DNA from: a virus
Direction: 5' to 3' (one strand)
IMG/VR virus record: IMGVR_UViG_3300030107_000708
Location: 1 to 28,705 of that record
Length of the DNA: 28,705 bases
The translations under genes and the position numbers were made by a program. The notes beneath the pieces are model-generated. The model was not told the origin of the DNA and did not search any database. It worked only from the letters and a program-made list of their open reading frames with translations. This document shows positions 6,559 to 14,737 of the stretch, in pieces; positions within the stretch are counted from its first letter, which is position 1; each line of letters opens with the position of its first letter.

Positions 6559-6731
6559 GTATGTATTTTTCAGGAATGGTTCTCTATTTACTAGGTGCTA
6601 TACTAGTATTAACCATAGTAGAAGAGGTAGAATATGGCAGTCCTTTAATTTTTGCCTTGACATGGCCGATAATTTCTGTATTAGTAATCTTGGAAACACT
6701 TTGGGATCTGATCTATGGCAGAAAACGATAA
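6555..6731 (+). CDS. 58-residue two-segment membrane protein
   Basis: A short frame starting MSMYFSGMVLYLLGAILVLT and ending TAA at 6729-6731. Two hydrophobic stretches (about residues 6-22 and 31-47) are separated by an acidic turn (EEVEYG), giving a small helical hairpin membrane protein with a basic end (YGRKR). It overlaps the previous stop by four bases and the primase-helicase start by 17. Holin-like size, but it lies far from the lysis-related genes on the other strand, so it may instead act on the host membrane early in infection. Confidence 0.55.
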   Translation: MSMYFSGMVLYLLGAILVLTIVEEVEYGSPLIFALTWPIISVLVILETLWDLIYGRKR

Positions 6732-8319
6732 CCCACATTTAGCTTGTCCGTATGTAGATTGCGGATCAAGTGATGCATTTAACTGGAATGATGATGGCTA
6801 TGGTCACTGTCATTCATGCGGTAATTCCTACCCGATGAAAAACATGCCAGAAGTTTTTGACTGGGTAGCACAAGAGTATCCACTTAAAGAGAGGAGAAAT
6901 ATCATGGATATAGAAATTGATGGTATGACTTACGATGGCATCAGAAGTATTGATGCAGATGTCTGCGAGTTATACGGGATACAGTTACAAACTCGTGAGG
7001 GTAGACCAATACGTTTTGCCTATAAGTATCCACACACTATTAAGTACAGAGCCTATCAAGATAAGTCCAAGACTTGGATGAAAGACAAGGGACTTGGTAT
7101 GCACTTCTTGTTTGGCCCTGAGTTCAACGCAGGTACTAGCCAACGTATCTATATAACTGAGGGTGAGTTTGATGCCGCATCTCTCTATCAGATACTTGGC
7201 AAAACATTTCCTGTTAAGTCACTGCCCAGCGCAAGCATTGGTGAAAAGTTTATCAAGCACAACCATGCTTACCTATCGTCATTCAAAGAGATTATCTATG
7301 CAGGTGAGCTAGATGACGCAGGACGCAGAGCTGCTGACAAAATTTATCAAGCATTTCCAGATAAGTTCTGGTATGTTCCTATGACCAAACACAAAGATGC
7401 CAATGACTTTCTAGAGCATGGCGATGGTAATGATCTGATGTGGGCTGCAAAGAAACCACAGCGTTACTCACCAGAAAATTTCTTCTGCTCTGATGTAGAT
7501 GTCGAACAGGCAATCTTAAATGAAAACCCTTACGAGTATGTACCCACTGGTCATTCTGGCCTCGATGACAAGATACGTGGTATGGTTAAGGGAGGTCTTA
7601 CCTTTATCAAAGCTCCTCGTGGTACTGGTAAGACCGAAGTTATTCGGTACTTTGAGACTGGGCTATTGCGTGACAACGATACACGCATAGCTCTACTACA
7701 CATGGAGGAGATGAAGTCCACAACCTATCGTGCTATGGCTACCTATCACCTTGGTATAAATGTTAGAACTAGAGATGATACCAAGGAGAATGGTTACTCA
7801 GAAGATAGTGTAATCAAAGCCGCACAGGATATGACACAAGGAGAACGTACCATTGTTTTTGAAATGCGCAGTCATGACGATCCTCTTAAGCTACTCGACT
7901 ATACTAGACTCGCTGCATCTGTGTACGGAGCTGATTTTATTTTTGTTGATCACGTTCAACGACTTGCATATCTATCCCAGTCTGGTGTAGATGGTGCGAC
8001 AAGTACACTCACCACGTTGGGTTCACGTATGGCACAGCTTGCTAAGGAACTCAACATAGGTGTGGTGTTTATATCACAGGTTAATGATGATGGACGTACA
8101 AAGTATGCAGGGTCTCTTGAAGAAGAGGCTATCATATGTATAAAGATTGAACGTGACGTTGAGTCAGATGATGAGGTAATTCAGAATACCACTAACTTTA
8201 TTGTTGACAAAAACAGACCGTTTGCTAAATTAGGTAGAGCAGGGTCAGTCTACTACGATCCAGAGACTACCATACTAACTGAAGAAGCACCATATCAAGG
8301 GAGTGTAATTGCAGCATGA
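6715..8319 (+). CDS. DNA primase-helicase, T7 gp4-like
   Basis: A 534-residue bifunctional replication protein. Residues 11-35 hold a Cys4 zinc-binding primase motif (C11, C16, C32, C35). The TOPRIM primase core has Glu149 (ITEGEFDAAS), Asp200 (AGELDDAG) and KDANDF near 228-232. The C-terminal RecA-like hexameric helicase has Walker A at 300-307 (APRGTGKT), Walker B ending at Asp412 (FIFVDHVQR) and a sensor segment (VVFISQVND, about 450-458). It unwinds the fork and makes RNA primers for the polymerase encoded immediately downstream (ATGA overlap at 8316). The start at 6715 has only a weak GGGAT site, whereas Met64 has a strong internal one, as described separately. Confidence 0.95.
   Translation: MAENDNPHLACPYVDCGSSDAFNWNDDGYGHCHSCGNSYPMKNMPEVFDWVAQEYPLKERRNIMDIEIDGMTYDGIRSIDADVCELYGIQLQTREGRPIRFAYKYPHTIKYRAYQDKSKTWMKDKGLGMHFLFGPEFNAGTSQRIYITEGEFDAASLYQILGKTFPVKSLPSASIGEKFIKHNHAYLSSFKEIIYAGELDDAGRRAADKIYQAFPDKFWYVPMTKHKDANDFLEHGDGNDLMWAAKKPQRYSPENFFCSDVDVEQAILNENPYEYVPTGHSGLDDKIRGMVKGGLTFIKAPRGTGKTEVIRYFETGLLRDNDTRIALLHMEEMKSTTYRAMATYHLGINVRTRDDTKENGYSEDSVIKAAQDMTQGERTIVFEMRSHDDPLKLLDYTRLAASVYGADFIFVDHVQRLAYLSQSGVDGATSTLTTLGSRMAQLAKELNIGVVFISQVNDDGRTKYAGSLEEEAIICIKIERDVESDDEVIQNTTNFIVDKNRPFAKLGRAGSVYYDPETTILTEEAPYQGSVIAA
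6891..6906 (+). promoter_or_regulatory. Internal ribosome-binding site and start at Met64 of primase-helicase
   Basis: GAGGAG at 6891-6896 lies seven bases before an in-frame ATG at 6904-6906. Starting here gives a protein lacking the zinc-binding domain. In T7, gene 4 makes a full-length primase-helicase and a shorter helicase that also starts at codon 64. The same codon number and a strong site suggest a similar dual product here. Confidence 0.6.
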
Positions 8320-10160
8320 TTGTATTTGATGTAGAAGCTAATGGTTTATTAGATGATGCTACAAAGATACACTGTCTGTCCTACACAACTGATGGTGTTA
8401 CCTATGATACACTGTTTGACTATAAAGGTATGAAAGATCTACTACTAAACCAACAAGGTTTGATAGGTCATAACATTATTAGGTATGATGTACCATTACT
8501 AGAAAAGATCTTAGGTATTAAGATTAAAGCTAGGTTGTTTGATACATTACCTATGTCTTGGGTTCTCAACTACAACAGACCTAAGCATGGGCTTGAGTCT
8601 TTCGGTGAAGACTTTGGAATACCTAAGCCTAAGATAGATGACTGGCATAATCTTACTCAAGATGACTACCGTCACCGTTGTGTAGAAGATGTTAAGATTA
8701 ACTGGATGCTGTGGAAAGATGTGCTAAAAAGATTTATGTTTATATATAAAAGTAAGCCTGAGTTAGATAAGTTCTTTCGATACTTGCAGTTTAAGATGGA
8801 CTGTGCAGCATCAGCTGAGAAACTAGGTTGGAAGTTGGATGTCGATTTAGCTAAAGATTGTGTTGCAAAATTAACAGACCAACAATCATCTAAAATTAAT
8901 GAACTAAAAGGTGTAATGCCTAGAATAAAAATTACTACCAAGAAGTCCAAACCTAAAGTTTGTTTTAAGAAAGATGGCTCACCTTCATCTCATGGTGAGA
9001 GATGGTTTGCTCTACTTGATGAACACAAACTACCAAGACATTACGAAGGAGAAGTAGAAGTTATTAAAGGTTGGGATCAACCTAACCCTAACTCTAATGA
9101 TCAAGTAAAAAGTTGGTTATTTTCTTTAGGTTGGGAACCTTGCACTTTTAATTATATCAAGGAGTCACCAACAGAAACAAGGCTCGTACCACAAGTACGA
9201 AGTAATGGCGAGCTTACTAAATCAGTTAAGAGATTAATAAAAGATAATCCAGTTGTAAGTGTACTGGATGGACTCACAGTTATACAACACAGATTAAAAA
9301 TCTTTGAGGGTTTTTTAGAGTGTGAATACAATGGTTACGTAAGAGCTGAGATTGATGGTCTTACAAATACGCTACGTTTTAAACATAAGAAACCTCTTGT
9401 CAATCTACCTGCTGTAGATAAACCTTGGGGTAAAGAGGTACGTGGTTGTCTTACAGTTCCAGATGGTTACACACTATGTGGTGCTGACATGACTTCACTA
9501 GAGGACACAACCAAACGACACTACATGTATCCCTATGATCCAGACTATGTAAACGATATGTCACAAGAGGGATTTGACCCTCACCTTGACCTAGCTTTAC
9601 ATGCTAATGCCGTATCTCAAATAGAGATAGACGAGTACAATGCAGGTAGGAACGATCAACTCAAGGACTTACGTAAAGACTTTAAAGTAGTTAATTACTC
9701 TGCTACCTATGGCGTAGGCAAGGCTAAGTTAGCACGTACCACTGGTATGTCAGAAGAATCAGCACAAGAGTTGCTTGATGCATACTGGAAACGTAACTGG
9801 TCTGTCAAAGCTTTTATCGACAATCAGAAAATACGAAAGATAAATGACGAGATGTGGGTACAGAATCCAGTAAGTAAGTTCTGGCACTCACTTAGATACG
9901 AGAAGGATGTATTCTCTACACTCAATCAATCGACTGGTGCCTACTGTTTTGATAAGTGGGTTGCTTATTACAGAACTCGTAGACCAAATATCATCGGGCA
10001 GTTTCACGATGAATCAATTAATCTAGTTAGAAAAGGAGAAGAAGATGAGCACAGTTCTGCACTAGAATGGGCAATAAAAAAACTTAACCAAAATCTTAAA
10101 TTAAATGTTGACTTAGGTATTGAAATACAGTATGGTCAACGTTATAGTGACGTACATTAA
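8316..10160 (+). CDS. DNA polymerase, family A, T7-like
   Basis: A 614-residue replicative polymerase. The 3'-5' exonuclease domain has Asp5/Glu7 (FDVEANG), Asp58 in HNIIRYD and Asp125 in RCVEDV; the residue four before Asp125 is Arg121 where Tyr is usual. The polymerase domain has motif A Asp391/Glu396 (GADMTSLE), motif B Arg453-x3-Lys457-x3-Tyr461-x3-Tyr465-Gly, and motif C His564-Asp565-Glu566. Tyr461 matches position 762 of E. coli Pol I and Tyr526 of T7. No DnaJ-like Cys motif is seen between the domains. It overlaps the primase-helicase by four bases and AGGGAG serves as its ribosome-binding site. Confidence 0.96.
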   Translation: MIVFDVEANGLLDDATKIHCLSYTTDGVTYDTLFDYKGMKDLLLNQQGLIGHNIIRYDVPLLEKILGIKIKARLFDTLPMSWVLNYNRPKHGLESFGEDFGIPKPKIDDWHNLTQDDYRHRCVEDVKINWMLWKDVLKRFMFIYKSKPELDKFFRYLQFKMDCAASAEKLGWKLDVDLAKDCVAKLTDQQSSKINELKGVMPRIKITTKKSKPKVCFKKDGSPSSHGERWFALLDEHKLPRHYEGEVEVIKGWDQPNPNSNDQVKSWLFSLGWEPCTFNYIKESPTETRLVPQVRSNGELTKSVKRLIKDNPVVSVLDGLTVIQHRLKIFEGFLECEYNGYVRAEIDGLTNTLRFKHKKPLVNLPAVDKPWGKEVRGCLTVPDGYTLCGADMTSLEDTTKRHYMYPYDPDYVNDMSQEGFDPHLDLALHANAVSQIEIDEYNAGRNDQLKDLRKDFKVVNYSATYGVGKAKLARTTGMSEESAQELLDAYWKRNWSVKAFIDNQKIRKINDEMWVQNPVSKFWHSLRYEKDVFSTLNQSTGAYCFDKWVAYYRTRRPNIIGQFHDESINLVRKGEEDEHSSALEWAIKKLNQNLKLNVDLGIEIQYGQRYSDVH

Positions 10161-10174
10161 CAAAGGAGGGCCAT

Positions 10175-10684
10175 ATGGCTACACGTAAAGTAAAATTAAC
10201 TGGTACTGCAGAGTGGGCAAAAGTATTTGCTCAAAACCGTGACTTGAAAGGTTTTCAAGGTGCGTATGAAGAGCACGATGGTGCTTGTACTATTGACCTA
10301 TTTATGGATGAAAAGAATGTAGCTGCATTAAAAGCATCACGTTCAATCAAGAGTCCAAAGGATGTAGGTAATGGTTTATTTAAAACTAAGTTCATACGTA
10401 AGTTTAATACAGGTAGGGATTGGGATAGTGGCGCACCTGCTGTTACTAATTCTGATGGTGCTACTTGGGACTTCGATACTGATGGCCCCATTGGGAATGG
10501 CTCTACTGTAGAGGTCATGCTATCTGTATATGATACCAGTTACAAAGATCGTCCCGGTACTAGGCTTGATTCCGTAAAAGTTATCAACCATGTGCCAGTG
10601 GATAATGTAATCCAAGCTGAGACTATATCAGCGGATACCCTGCCAAAGGCAGACAAAAAAGAAGCAGACGCTGTTCTGTTCTAG
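10175..10684 (+). CDS. Single-stranded DNA-binding protein, gp2.5-like
   Basis: A 169-residue protein with a beta-rich body and an acidic tail ending in phenylalanine (KEADAVLF). T7 gp2.5 also ends in an acidic tail with a terminal Phe that contacts polymerase and helicase. Its place right after the polymerase, the strong AAAGGAGGG site at about 10162-10170 and the terminator just behind it all suit a protein needed in large amounts to coat single strands at the fork. Identification rests on context, size and tail, because OB-fold proteins of this group have weak sequence signatures. Confidence 0.75.
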   Translation: MATRKVKLTGTAEWAKVFAQNRDLKGFQGAYEEHDGACTIDLFMDEKNVAALKASRSIKSPKDVGNGLFKTKFIRKFNTGRDWDSGAPAVTNSDGATWDFDTDGPIGNGSTVEVMLSVYDTSYKDRPGTRLDSVKVINHVPVDNVIQAETISADTLPKADKKEADAVLF

Positions 10685-10701
10685 TACTCCTCTCTCAACT
10701 A

Positions 10702-10719
10702 AGCCCCCTTCGGGGGGCT
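10702..10719 (+). terminator. UUCG-loop hairpin terminator after SSB gene
   Basis: AGCCCCC (10702-10708), loop TTCG, then GGGGGCT (10713-10719): a perfect seven-base GC-rich stem with the very stable UUCG loop, followed by ACCTTTT. The T-run is short, so it may be a partial terminator or an mRNA-stabilising 3' end for the SSB message. It is the clearest terminator in the window and divides the replication genes from the nuclease genes. Confidence 0.75.
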
Positions 10720-10737
10720 ACCTTTTAAGGATATAAT

Positions 10738-11592
10738 ATGAAAAATATTGACACTCTAATAGAAGATCTAGAGTCAGTTATCTATGGTCAAGGTGGTTGG
10801 AGAAAGTCTATAGCAGAAGCTATGGGTAAGAACATTGCTGAAGTTGCAACTAAAAGATTTAGTAAGCCACAAGAACCTCGTGGTTATCTTTCATTGTCGT
10901 CAGTGGGTACACCCTGTAAGCGTAAACTGTGGTATAAAGTTAATCAACCAAGAATTGGTGAACCACTAGATGCTAAGATGCTTCTTAAGTTTTTCTATGG
11001 AGACATGATAGAAGAACTAATACTTGCTATGGTAAAAGCAGCAGGTCATAAATTAGAAGGTATGCAGGATCGTGTTAGTGTACATGGTATACGTGGACAC
11101 AGAGATGCGGTTATTGATGGTATGACCGTTGATGTAAAGTCTTGTAGTCCTTTTGCTTTTAAAAAGTTTCGTGACGGTGAGCTAAGAGGTAATGATCCTT
11201 TTGGTTACATCAGTCAACTATCTTCTTATGTTTATGCAGCACAAGATGATCCACTAGTTACAGATAAAAATCGTGGTGCTTTTTTAGCTATCGACAAAGT
11301 TAACGGAGAAATATGCCTTGATGTATATGATTTTTCTAATGAGCTTTCTACCAAACAAACAGAGATGGAGGCTGCAAAAATTATGGTCGCAGGTGACATA
11401 CCTACTGAGCGTATATCACCCGTACCTGCCAGCAAGTCTAGCCCTAACACCAAGTTAGATAAGTCTTGTCAGTTTTGTGAGTACAAGAAATCTTGTTGGC
11501 CTAACCTAAGAATGTTTGAATACTCTTACGGCATTGAGTATTTGGTTCATGTAGAAAAGCCACCTAAAGTTCCAGAGATTACTAATGGCTAG
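10738..11592 (+). CDS. RecB/Cas4-like PD-(D/E)XK exonuclease with Fe-S Cys cluster
   Basis: A 284-residue nuclease. Nuclease motifs: Glu92/Glu93 in DMIEELI, His121 and Asp123 in GHRDAVIDG, Asp132-Val-Lys134 (VDVKS) and Gln160 in ISQLSSYVYA. Four Cys are placed as in Cas4 and AddB iron-sulfur nucleases: Cys60 (GTPCKRKLWY) near the start, then Cys244-x2-Cys247-x5-Cys253 near the end. It would degrade DNA from ends, in host DNA breakdown or recombination, filling the T7 gp6 role. No Cas1/Cas2 or CRISPR array is present. It begins just after the terminator with its own AAGGAT site, and its stop overlaps the next start. Confidence 0.88.
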   Translation: MKNIDTLIEDLESVIYGQGGWRKSIAEAMGKNIAEVATKRFSKPQEPRGYLSLSSVGTPCKRKLWYKVNQPRIGEPLDAKMLLKFFYGDMIEELILAMVKAAGHKLEGMQDRVSVHGIRGHRDAVIDGMTVDVKSCSPFAFKKFRDGELRGNDPFGYISQLSSYVYAAQDDPLVTDKNRGAFLAIDKVNGEICLDVYDFSNELSTKQTEMEAAKIMVAGDIPTERISPVPASKSSPNTKLDKSCQFCEYKKSCWPNLRMFEYSYGIEYLVHVEKPPKVPEITNG

Positions 11593-11941
11593 AGCAGCTA
11601 AAGCAAAGGGTCGTCTTGGACAAAATGAAATTAGAGATAAGATACTGGAAACATTTCCTGATCTAGAACCTGATGACGTTAGGTCTACTACTATGGGAGA
11701 TACTGGTGAAGATATTCAACTATCTCCTGCAGCTAGAAAAAAGATACCGATAACAATAGAAGTTAAAAGAAGAAAGTCTGCACTAAAGACTGTGTATGAC
11801 TACATAGAACAAGCTGAATCTCATGGTAAAGGTGAGCCTGTAGTTTGTTATAGATCAGATCGTAAGCCTTGGGTTGTTATGATAGGCTTAGATCATTACA
11901 TGAACTTGTTAAAATACTGGGGTAATAATAATGATAGTTAA
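11585..11941 (+). CDS. Small PD-(D/E)XK endonuclease, resolvase-like
   Basis: A 118-residue basic protein. Glu15 in GQNEIRDKI, Asp43 in TGEDIQLSP and Glu59-Val-Lys61 (IEVKRRK) match the metal-binding set of PD-(D/E)XK nucleases, in the order seen in archaeal Holliday junction resolvases. In T7 the comparable position is held by gp3, a junction-resolving endonuclease of the same fold class, so branch resolution before packaging is a fair guess. It overlaps the exonuclease gene by eight bases. The nuclease call is firm; the substrate is inferred. Confidence 0.75.
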   Translation: MARAAKAKGRLGQNEIRDKILETFPDLEPDDVRSTTMGDTGEDIQLSPAARKKIPITIEVKRRKSALKTVYDYIEQAESHGKGEPVVCYRSDRKPWVVMIGLDHYMNLLKYWGNNNDS

Positions 11942-12167
11942 AGTATGGGACGTAATAGAAGGCCCAATAAGTGTAGAAGAATACCCAGATGAAGCACCTG
12001 ATGGTGCTAACTGGTACATGGTTTGTAGAACAGAAGTAGATGGTATTATAGCAGACGATAACTTTTGGTTTGAGGATTTTAATGATGCCTATGAGTGGCA
12101 AAAACATTTTATGAAAACAATAGAGCCATTAGAGATTGACATGACTACCATGTATGGATATAACTAG
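11931..12167 (+). CDS. 78-residue acidic hypothetical protein
   Basis: Begins MIVKVWDVIEGPISVEEYPDE. It is acidic and aromatic-rich (ANWYMVCRTEVDG, DNFWFEDFNDAYEW) with a probable beta-beta-beta-helix order. It overlaps the nuclease gene by 11 bases. No motif is recognised. Small acidic proteins in phage early regions can act as DNA mimics, but there is no direct sign of that. Confidence 0.6.
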   Translation: MIVKVWDVIEGPISVEEYPDEAPDGANWYMVCRTEVDGIIADDNFWFEDFNDAYEWQKHFMKTIEPLEIDMTTMYGYN

Positions 12168-12176
12168 GGGTTCGTT

Positions 12177-12338
12177 ATGAAGTTTGAAATTAATATAATA
12201 TTAAAAGTAGATCCAGATGCAAACTTCTTAGAAACTTCTGGTGATAACACTGAAGTAATATCCGAGTTAGTTAAAAATTATTTATACGATATAGATGATG
12301 CAAAAGTACTAGAATGTGAGGTAACATATGATAAGTAA
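12177..12338 (+). CDS. 53-residue hypothetical protein
   Basis: A short acidic frame starting MKFEINIILKVDPDANF and ending TAA at 12336-12338. It fills the space between two genes and overlaps the mazG-like start by 11 bases, matching local packing. AGGGG at about 12166-12170 is a possible ribosome-binding site. Nothing is recognised in it. Confidence 0.5.
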   Translation: MKFEINIILKVDPDANFLETSGDNTEVISELVKNYLYDIDDAKVLECEVTYDK

Positions 12339-12684
12339 AGATGATATAGAAGCTTTTGAAATATTTAATTCAAGTCAGATGAACGACTACCAAAGAGCTG
12401 CTGTAAGTACAGCCATATATAAAAAAGAACATGCAGTAATTTACCCTGCGTTGGGTCTAGCTGCAGAAGCAGGAGAGGTAGCAAACAAAGTAAAAAAGAT
12501 ACTACGTGATGGTAAGTTCGATAAAGAAGCTATTGCTGATGAAGTAGGAGATTGCATGTGGTACATTGCCGCATTGTGTAGAGACTTAAACATTGATATG
12601 CAAGAAATAGCTGACAACAATATTAAAAAATTAAAAGATAGACTAGAACGTGGTGTAATCTCAGGATCAGGAGATGACAGATGA
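12328..12684 (+). CDS. mazG: MazG-like nucleotide pyrophosphohydrolase
   Basis: A 118-residue all-helical protein carrying the metal-binding set of the MazG/dUTPase-like fold: Glu47-x2-Glu50 (AAEAGEV) followed by Glu72-x2-Asp75 (DEVGDCMWY). Single-domain phage MazG proteins hydrolyse NTPs or dNTPs to monophosphates. It lies upstream of ribonucleotide reductase, which suits a role in tuning the nucleotide pool; lowering ppGpp has also been proposed for phage MazG proteins. The length fits a one-domain form rather than the two-domain bacterial enzyme. Confidence 0.9.
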   Translation: MISKDDIEAFEIFNSSQMNDYQRAAVSTAIYKKEHAVIYPALGLAAEAGEVANKVKKILRDGKFDKEAIADEVGDCMWYIAALCRDLNIDMQEIADNNIKKLKDRLERGVISGSGDDR

Positions 12685-12836
12685 ATTACTGTGATATGAA
12701 AGGTCTAGCATGGCCTGTCTTATTTTGTATATTCGTTATAGTAGTATTGCCAGTATTACTAGTAGACAACGCAAAGTATTGTAGACAAAGTATTGTACCA
12801 TGTTATCCGTGGACAGACGTAGAGGAGTACACATGA
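12681..12836 (+). CDS. 51-residue single-pass membrane protein
   Basis: A short frame starting MNYCDMKGLAWPVLFC and ending TGA at 12834-12836. Residues 9-28 form one clear membrane segment rich in Val, Leu and Ile, followed by a Cys-containing polar tail (Cys34, Cys41). It overlaps the mazG-like stop and the reductase start by four bases each. Function unknown. Confidence 0.55.
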   Translation: MNYCDMKGLAWPVLFCIFVIVVLPVLLVDNAKYCRQSIVPCYPWTDVEEYT

Positions 12837-14728
12837 ATAATTATTTACCAACTGATTACCAAGCATTTATACACAAGTCGAGGTATGCAAAATACTTTGA
12901 CGGTAAAGGTAGAGAGTCTTGGCCTGAGACAGTAAACAGGTATGTATCTGAGGTTGTACATACAAAAGTTGATGAGCAAACAACCAACGAGATAGAGCAA
13001 GCTATACTTAGCTTAGAAGTTATGCCTAGCATGAGAGCTATGATGACTGCAGGTCCAGCTTTAGAGAGGGACAACACAGCAGGATACAACTGCTCCTATC
13101 TACCAGTAGATGACCCTAAGTCATTCGATGAAGCTATGTTTATCTTACTGTGTGGCACTGGTGTAGGCTTTAGTGTTGAACGTCAGTTTGTTCAACAGTT
13201 ACCAGAAGTACCTGAGCTGTACGAGAGTGAAACAATGATAGTTGTTAAGGATAGTAAAGAGGGTTGGGCTAAAGCCTTCCGTCAGTTACTAGCTTTACTC
13301 TGGGCAGGTGAGATACCACAATGGGATATATCTCGTGTACGTCCTGCAGGTGCAAGGCTTAAGACATTTGGTGGTAGAGCCAGTGGCCCTGCTCCACTAG
13401 TAGAACTATTTAACTTCACTGTGCAGACATTCAGAAGTGCACAAGGACGTAAGCTATCATCTATGGAATGTCATGACCTAATGTGTTTCATCGGTCAGAT
13501 CGTTGTTGTAGGTGGAGTAAGACGTAGTGCTATGATCTCACTATCTAATCTTAGTGATGACCGTATGCGTCACGCTAAGTCAGGTCAATGGTGGGAAACT
13601 GCAGCACACAGAGCACTAGCTAACAACTCTGTTTCTTATACAGAGAGACCTGACATAGAAACCTTTATGAGAGAATGGACTGCTCTGGTTGAGAGTAAGT
13701 CTGGTGAAAGGGGGATATTCAATCGTGAAGCATCTAAGAAACAAGCTGCAAAATTTGGTAGACGTGATCCTAACTTCGAGTTTGGCACTAATCCATGTAG
13801 CGAAATCATACTACGACCATATCAGTTCTGTAATCTTACTGAGGTCGTGGTTAGGGCGACAGATACAATTGATGATCTTGAGCGTAAAGTTAAATTGGCA
13901 ACTATTCTTGGAACTATTCAGTCTTCCTTCACTAAGTTCCCATATCTGCGAAAAGTGTGGCAACGAAATACCGAAGAAGAACGACTGTTGGGTGTGTCGC
14001 TCACTGGAATAATGGACAATAAACTATTAACAACTAAGAACAAAGGATTGGAGAAGACTCTTGAACATCTACGAGAAGTTGCTGTTAATATTAATCTTGA
14101 GTATGCTAATCGGCTTGGCATTCCACAAAGTACATCTATCACCTGTGTCAAACCAAGCGGAACGGTTAGCCAACTTGTCGATAGTGCCTCTGGAATACAC
14201 GCAAGACACAGCAGATACTACATAAGAACAGTAAGAGGTGATAACAAAGATCCTCTAACACAGTTTATGAAAGACCAAGGCATACCTAATGAGCCTTGTG
14301 TATTTAAAGGAGATACAACTACAGTATTTAGTTTTCCTGTAAAGTCTCCTCATAAAGCTATTACAAGAAATGATATGACAGCTATAGAACAACTAGAGAT
14401 GTGGCTTATATATCAACGATCATGGTGTGAGCATAAGCCATCAGTAACTATCTCAGTAAGAGATGATGAGTGGATGGAGGTTGGTGCATTTGTTTACAAA
14501 CATTTCGATGAAATGTCGGGTGTATCATTTCTACCACACTCTGATCACACCTACCAACAAGCACCATACCAAGACTGTGGTAAGCATGACTATGAAATGT
14601 TACTATCATGTATGCCAGATAAGATCGACTGGTCTAAACTATCAGAGTACGAACAAGAAGATAATACTGTAGCGATGCAGACAATGGCTTGCTCAGGCGA
14701 TGTCTGTGAAATTGTAGATTTAACATAA
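12833..14728 (+). CDS. nrdJ: Class II (B12-dependent) ribonucleotide reductase, monomeric type
   Basis: A 631-residue enzyme that makes deoxynucleotides with adenosylcobalamin. The active site is complete: Cys87 (GYNCSYLP), the radical Cys322 in NPCSE with Glu324, Cys333 (QFCNLTE), the loop CVKPSGTVSQL near 438-448, and a C-terminal redox pair Cys620-x4-Cys625. The 11-residue step between Cys322 and Cys333 and the five-residue step of the tail pair equal those of Lactobacillus leichmannii RTPR. The ATG at 12833 is chosen because it overlaps the preceding stop and follows GAGGAG; an in-frame ATG 11 codons earlier lies inside that gene. No small subunit is needed. Use of host or scavenged B12 is implied. 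Confidence 0.95.
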   Translation: MNNYLPTDYQAFIHKSRYAKYFDGKGRESWPETVNRYVSEVVHTKVDEQTTNEIEQAILSLEVMPSMRAMMTAGPALERDNTAGYNCSYLPVDDPKSFDEAMFILLCGTGVGFSVERQFVQQLPEVPELYESETMIVVKDSKEGWAKAFRQLLALLWAGEIPQWDISRVRPAGARLKTFGGRASGPAPLVELFNFTVQTFRSAQGRKLSSMECHDLMCFIGQIVVVGGVRRSAMISLSNLSDDRMRHAKSGQWWETAAHRALANNSVSYTERPDIETFMREWTALVESKSGERGIFNREASKKQAAKFGRRDPNFEFGTNPCSEIILRPYQFCNLTEVVVRATDTIDDLERKVKLATILGTIQSSFTKFPYLRKVWQRNTEEERLLGVSLTGIMDNKLLTTKNKGLEKTLEHLREVAVNINLEYANRLGIPQSTSITCVKPSGTVSQLVDSASGIHARHSRYYIRTVRGDNKDPLTQFMKDQGIPNEPCVFKGDTTTVFSFPVKSPHKAITRNDMTAIEQLEMWLIYQRSWCEHKPSVTISVRDDEWMEVGAFVYKHFDEMSGVSFLPHSDHTYQQAPYQDCGKHDYEMLLSCMPDKIDWSKLSEYEQEDNTVAMQTMACSGDVCEIVDLT

Positions 14729-14737
14729 GGAGATACC

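Noticed and set aside
10738-11592. Cas4 of a CRISPR system
   Set aside because: The Fe-S RecB-like nuclease motifs are shared with phage exonucleases; no Cas1, Cas2 or array is nearby and the setting is a replication module.
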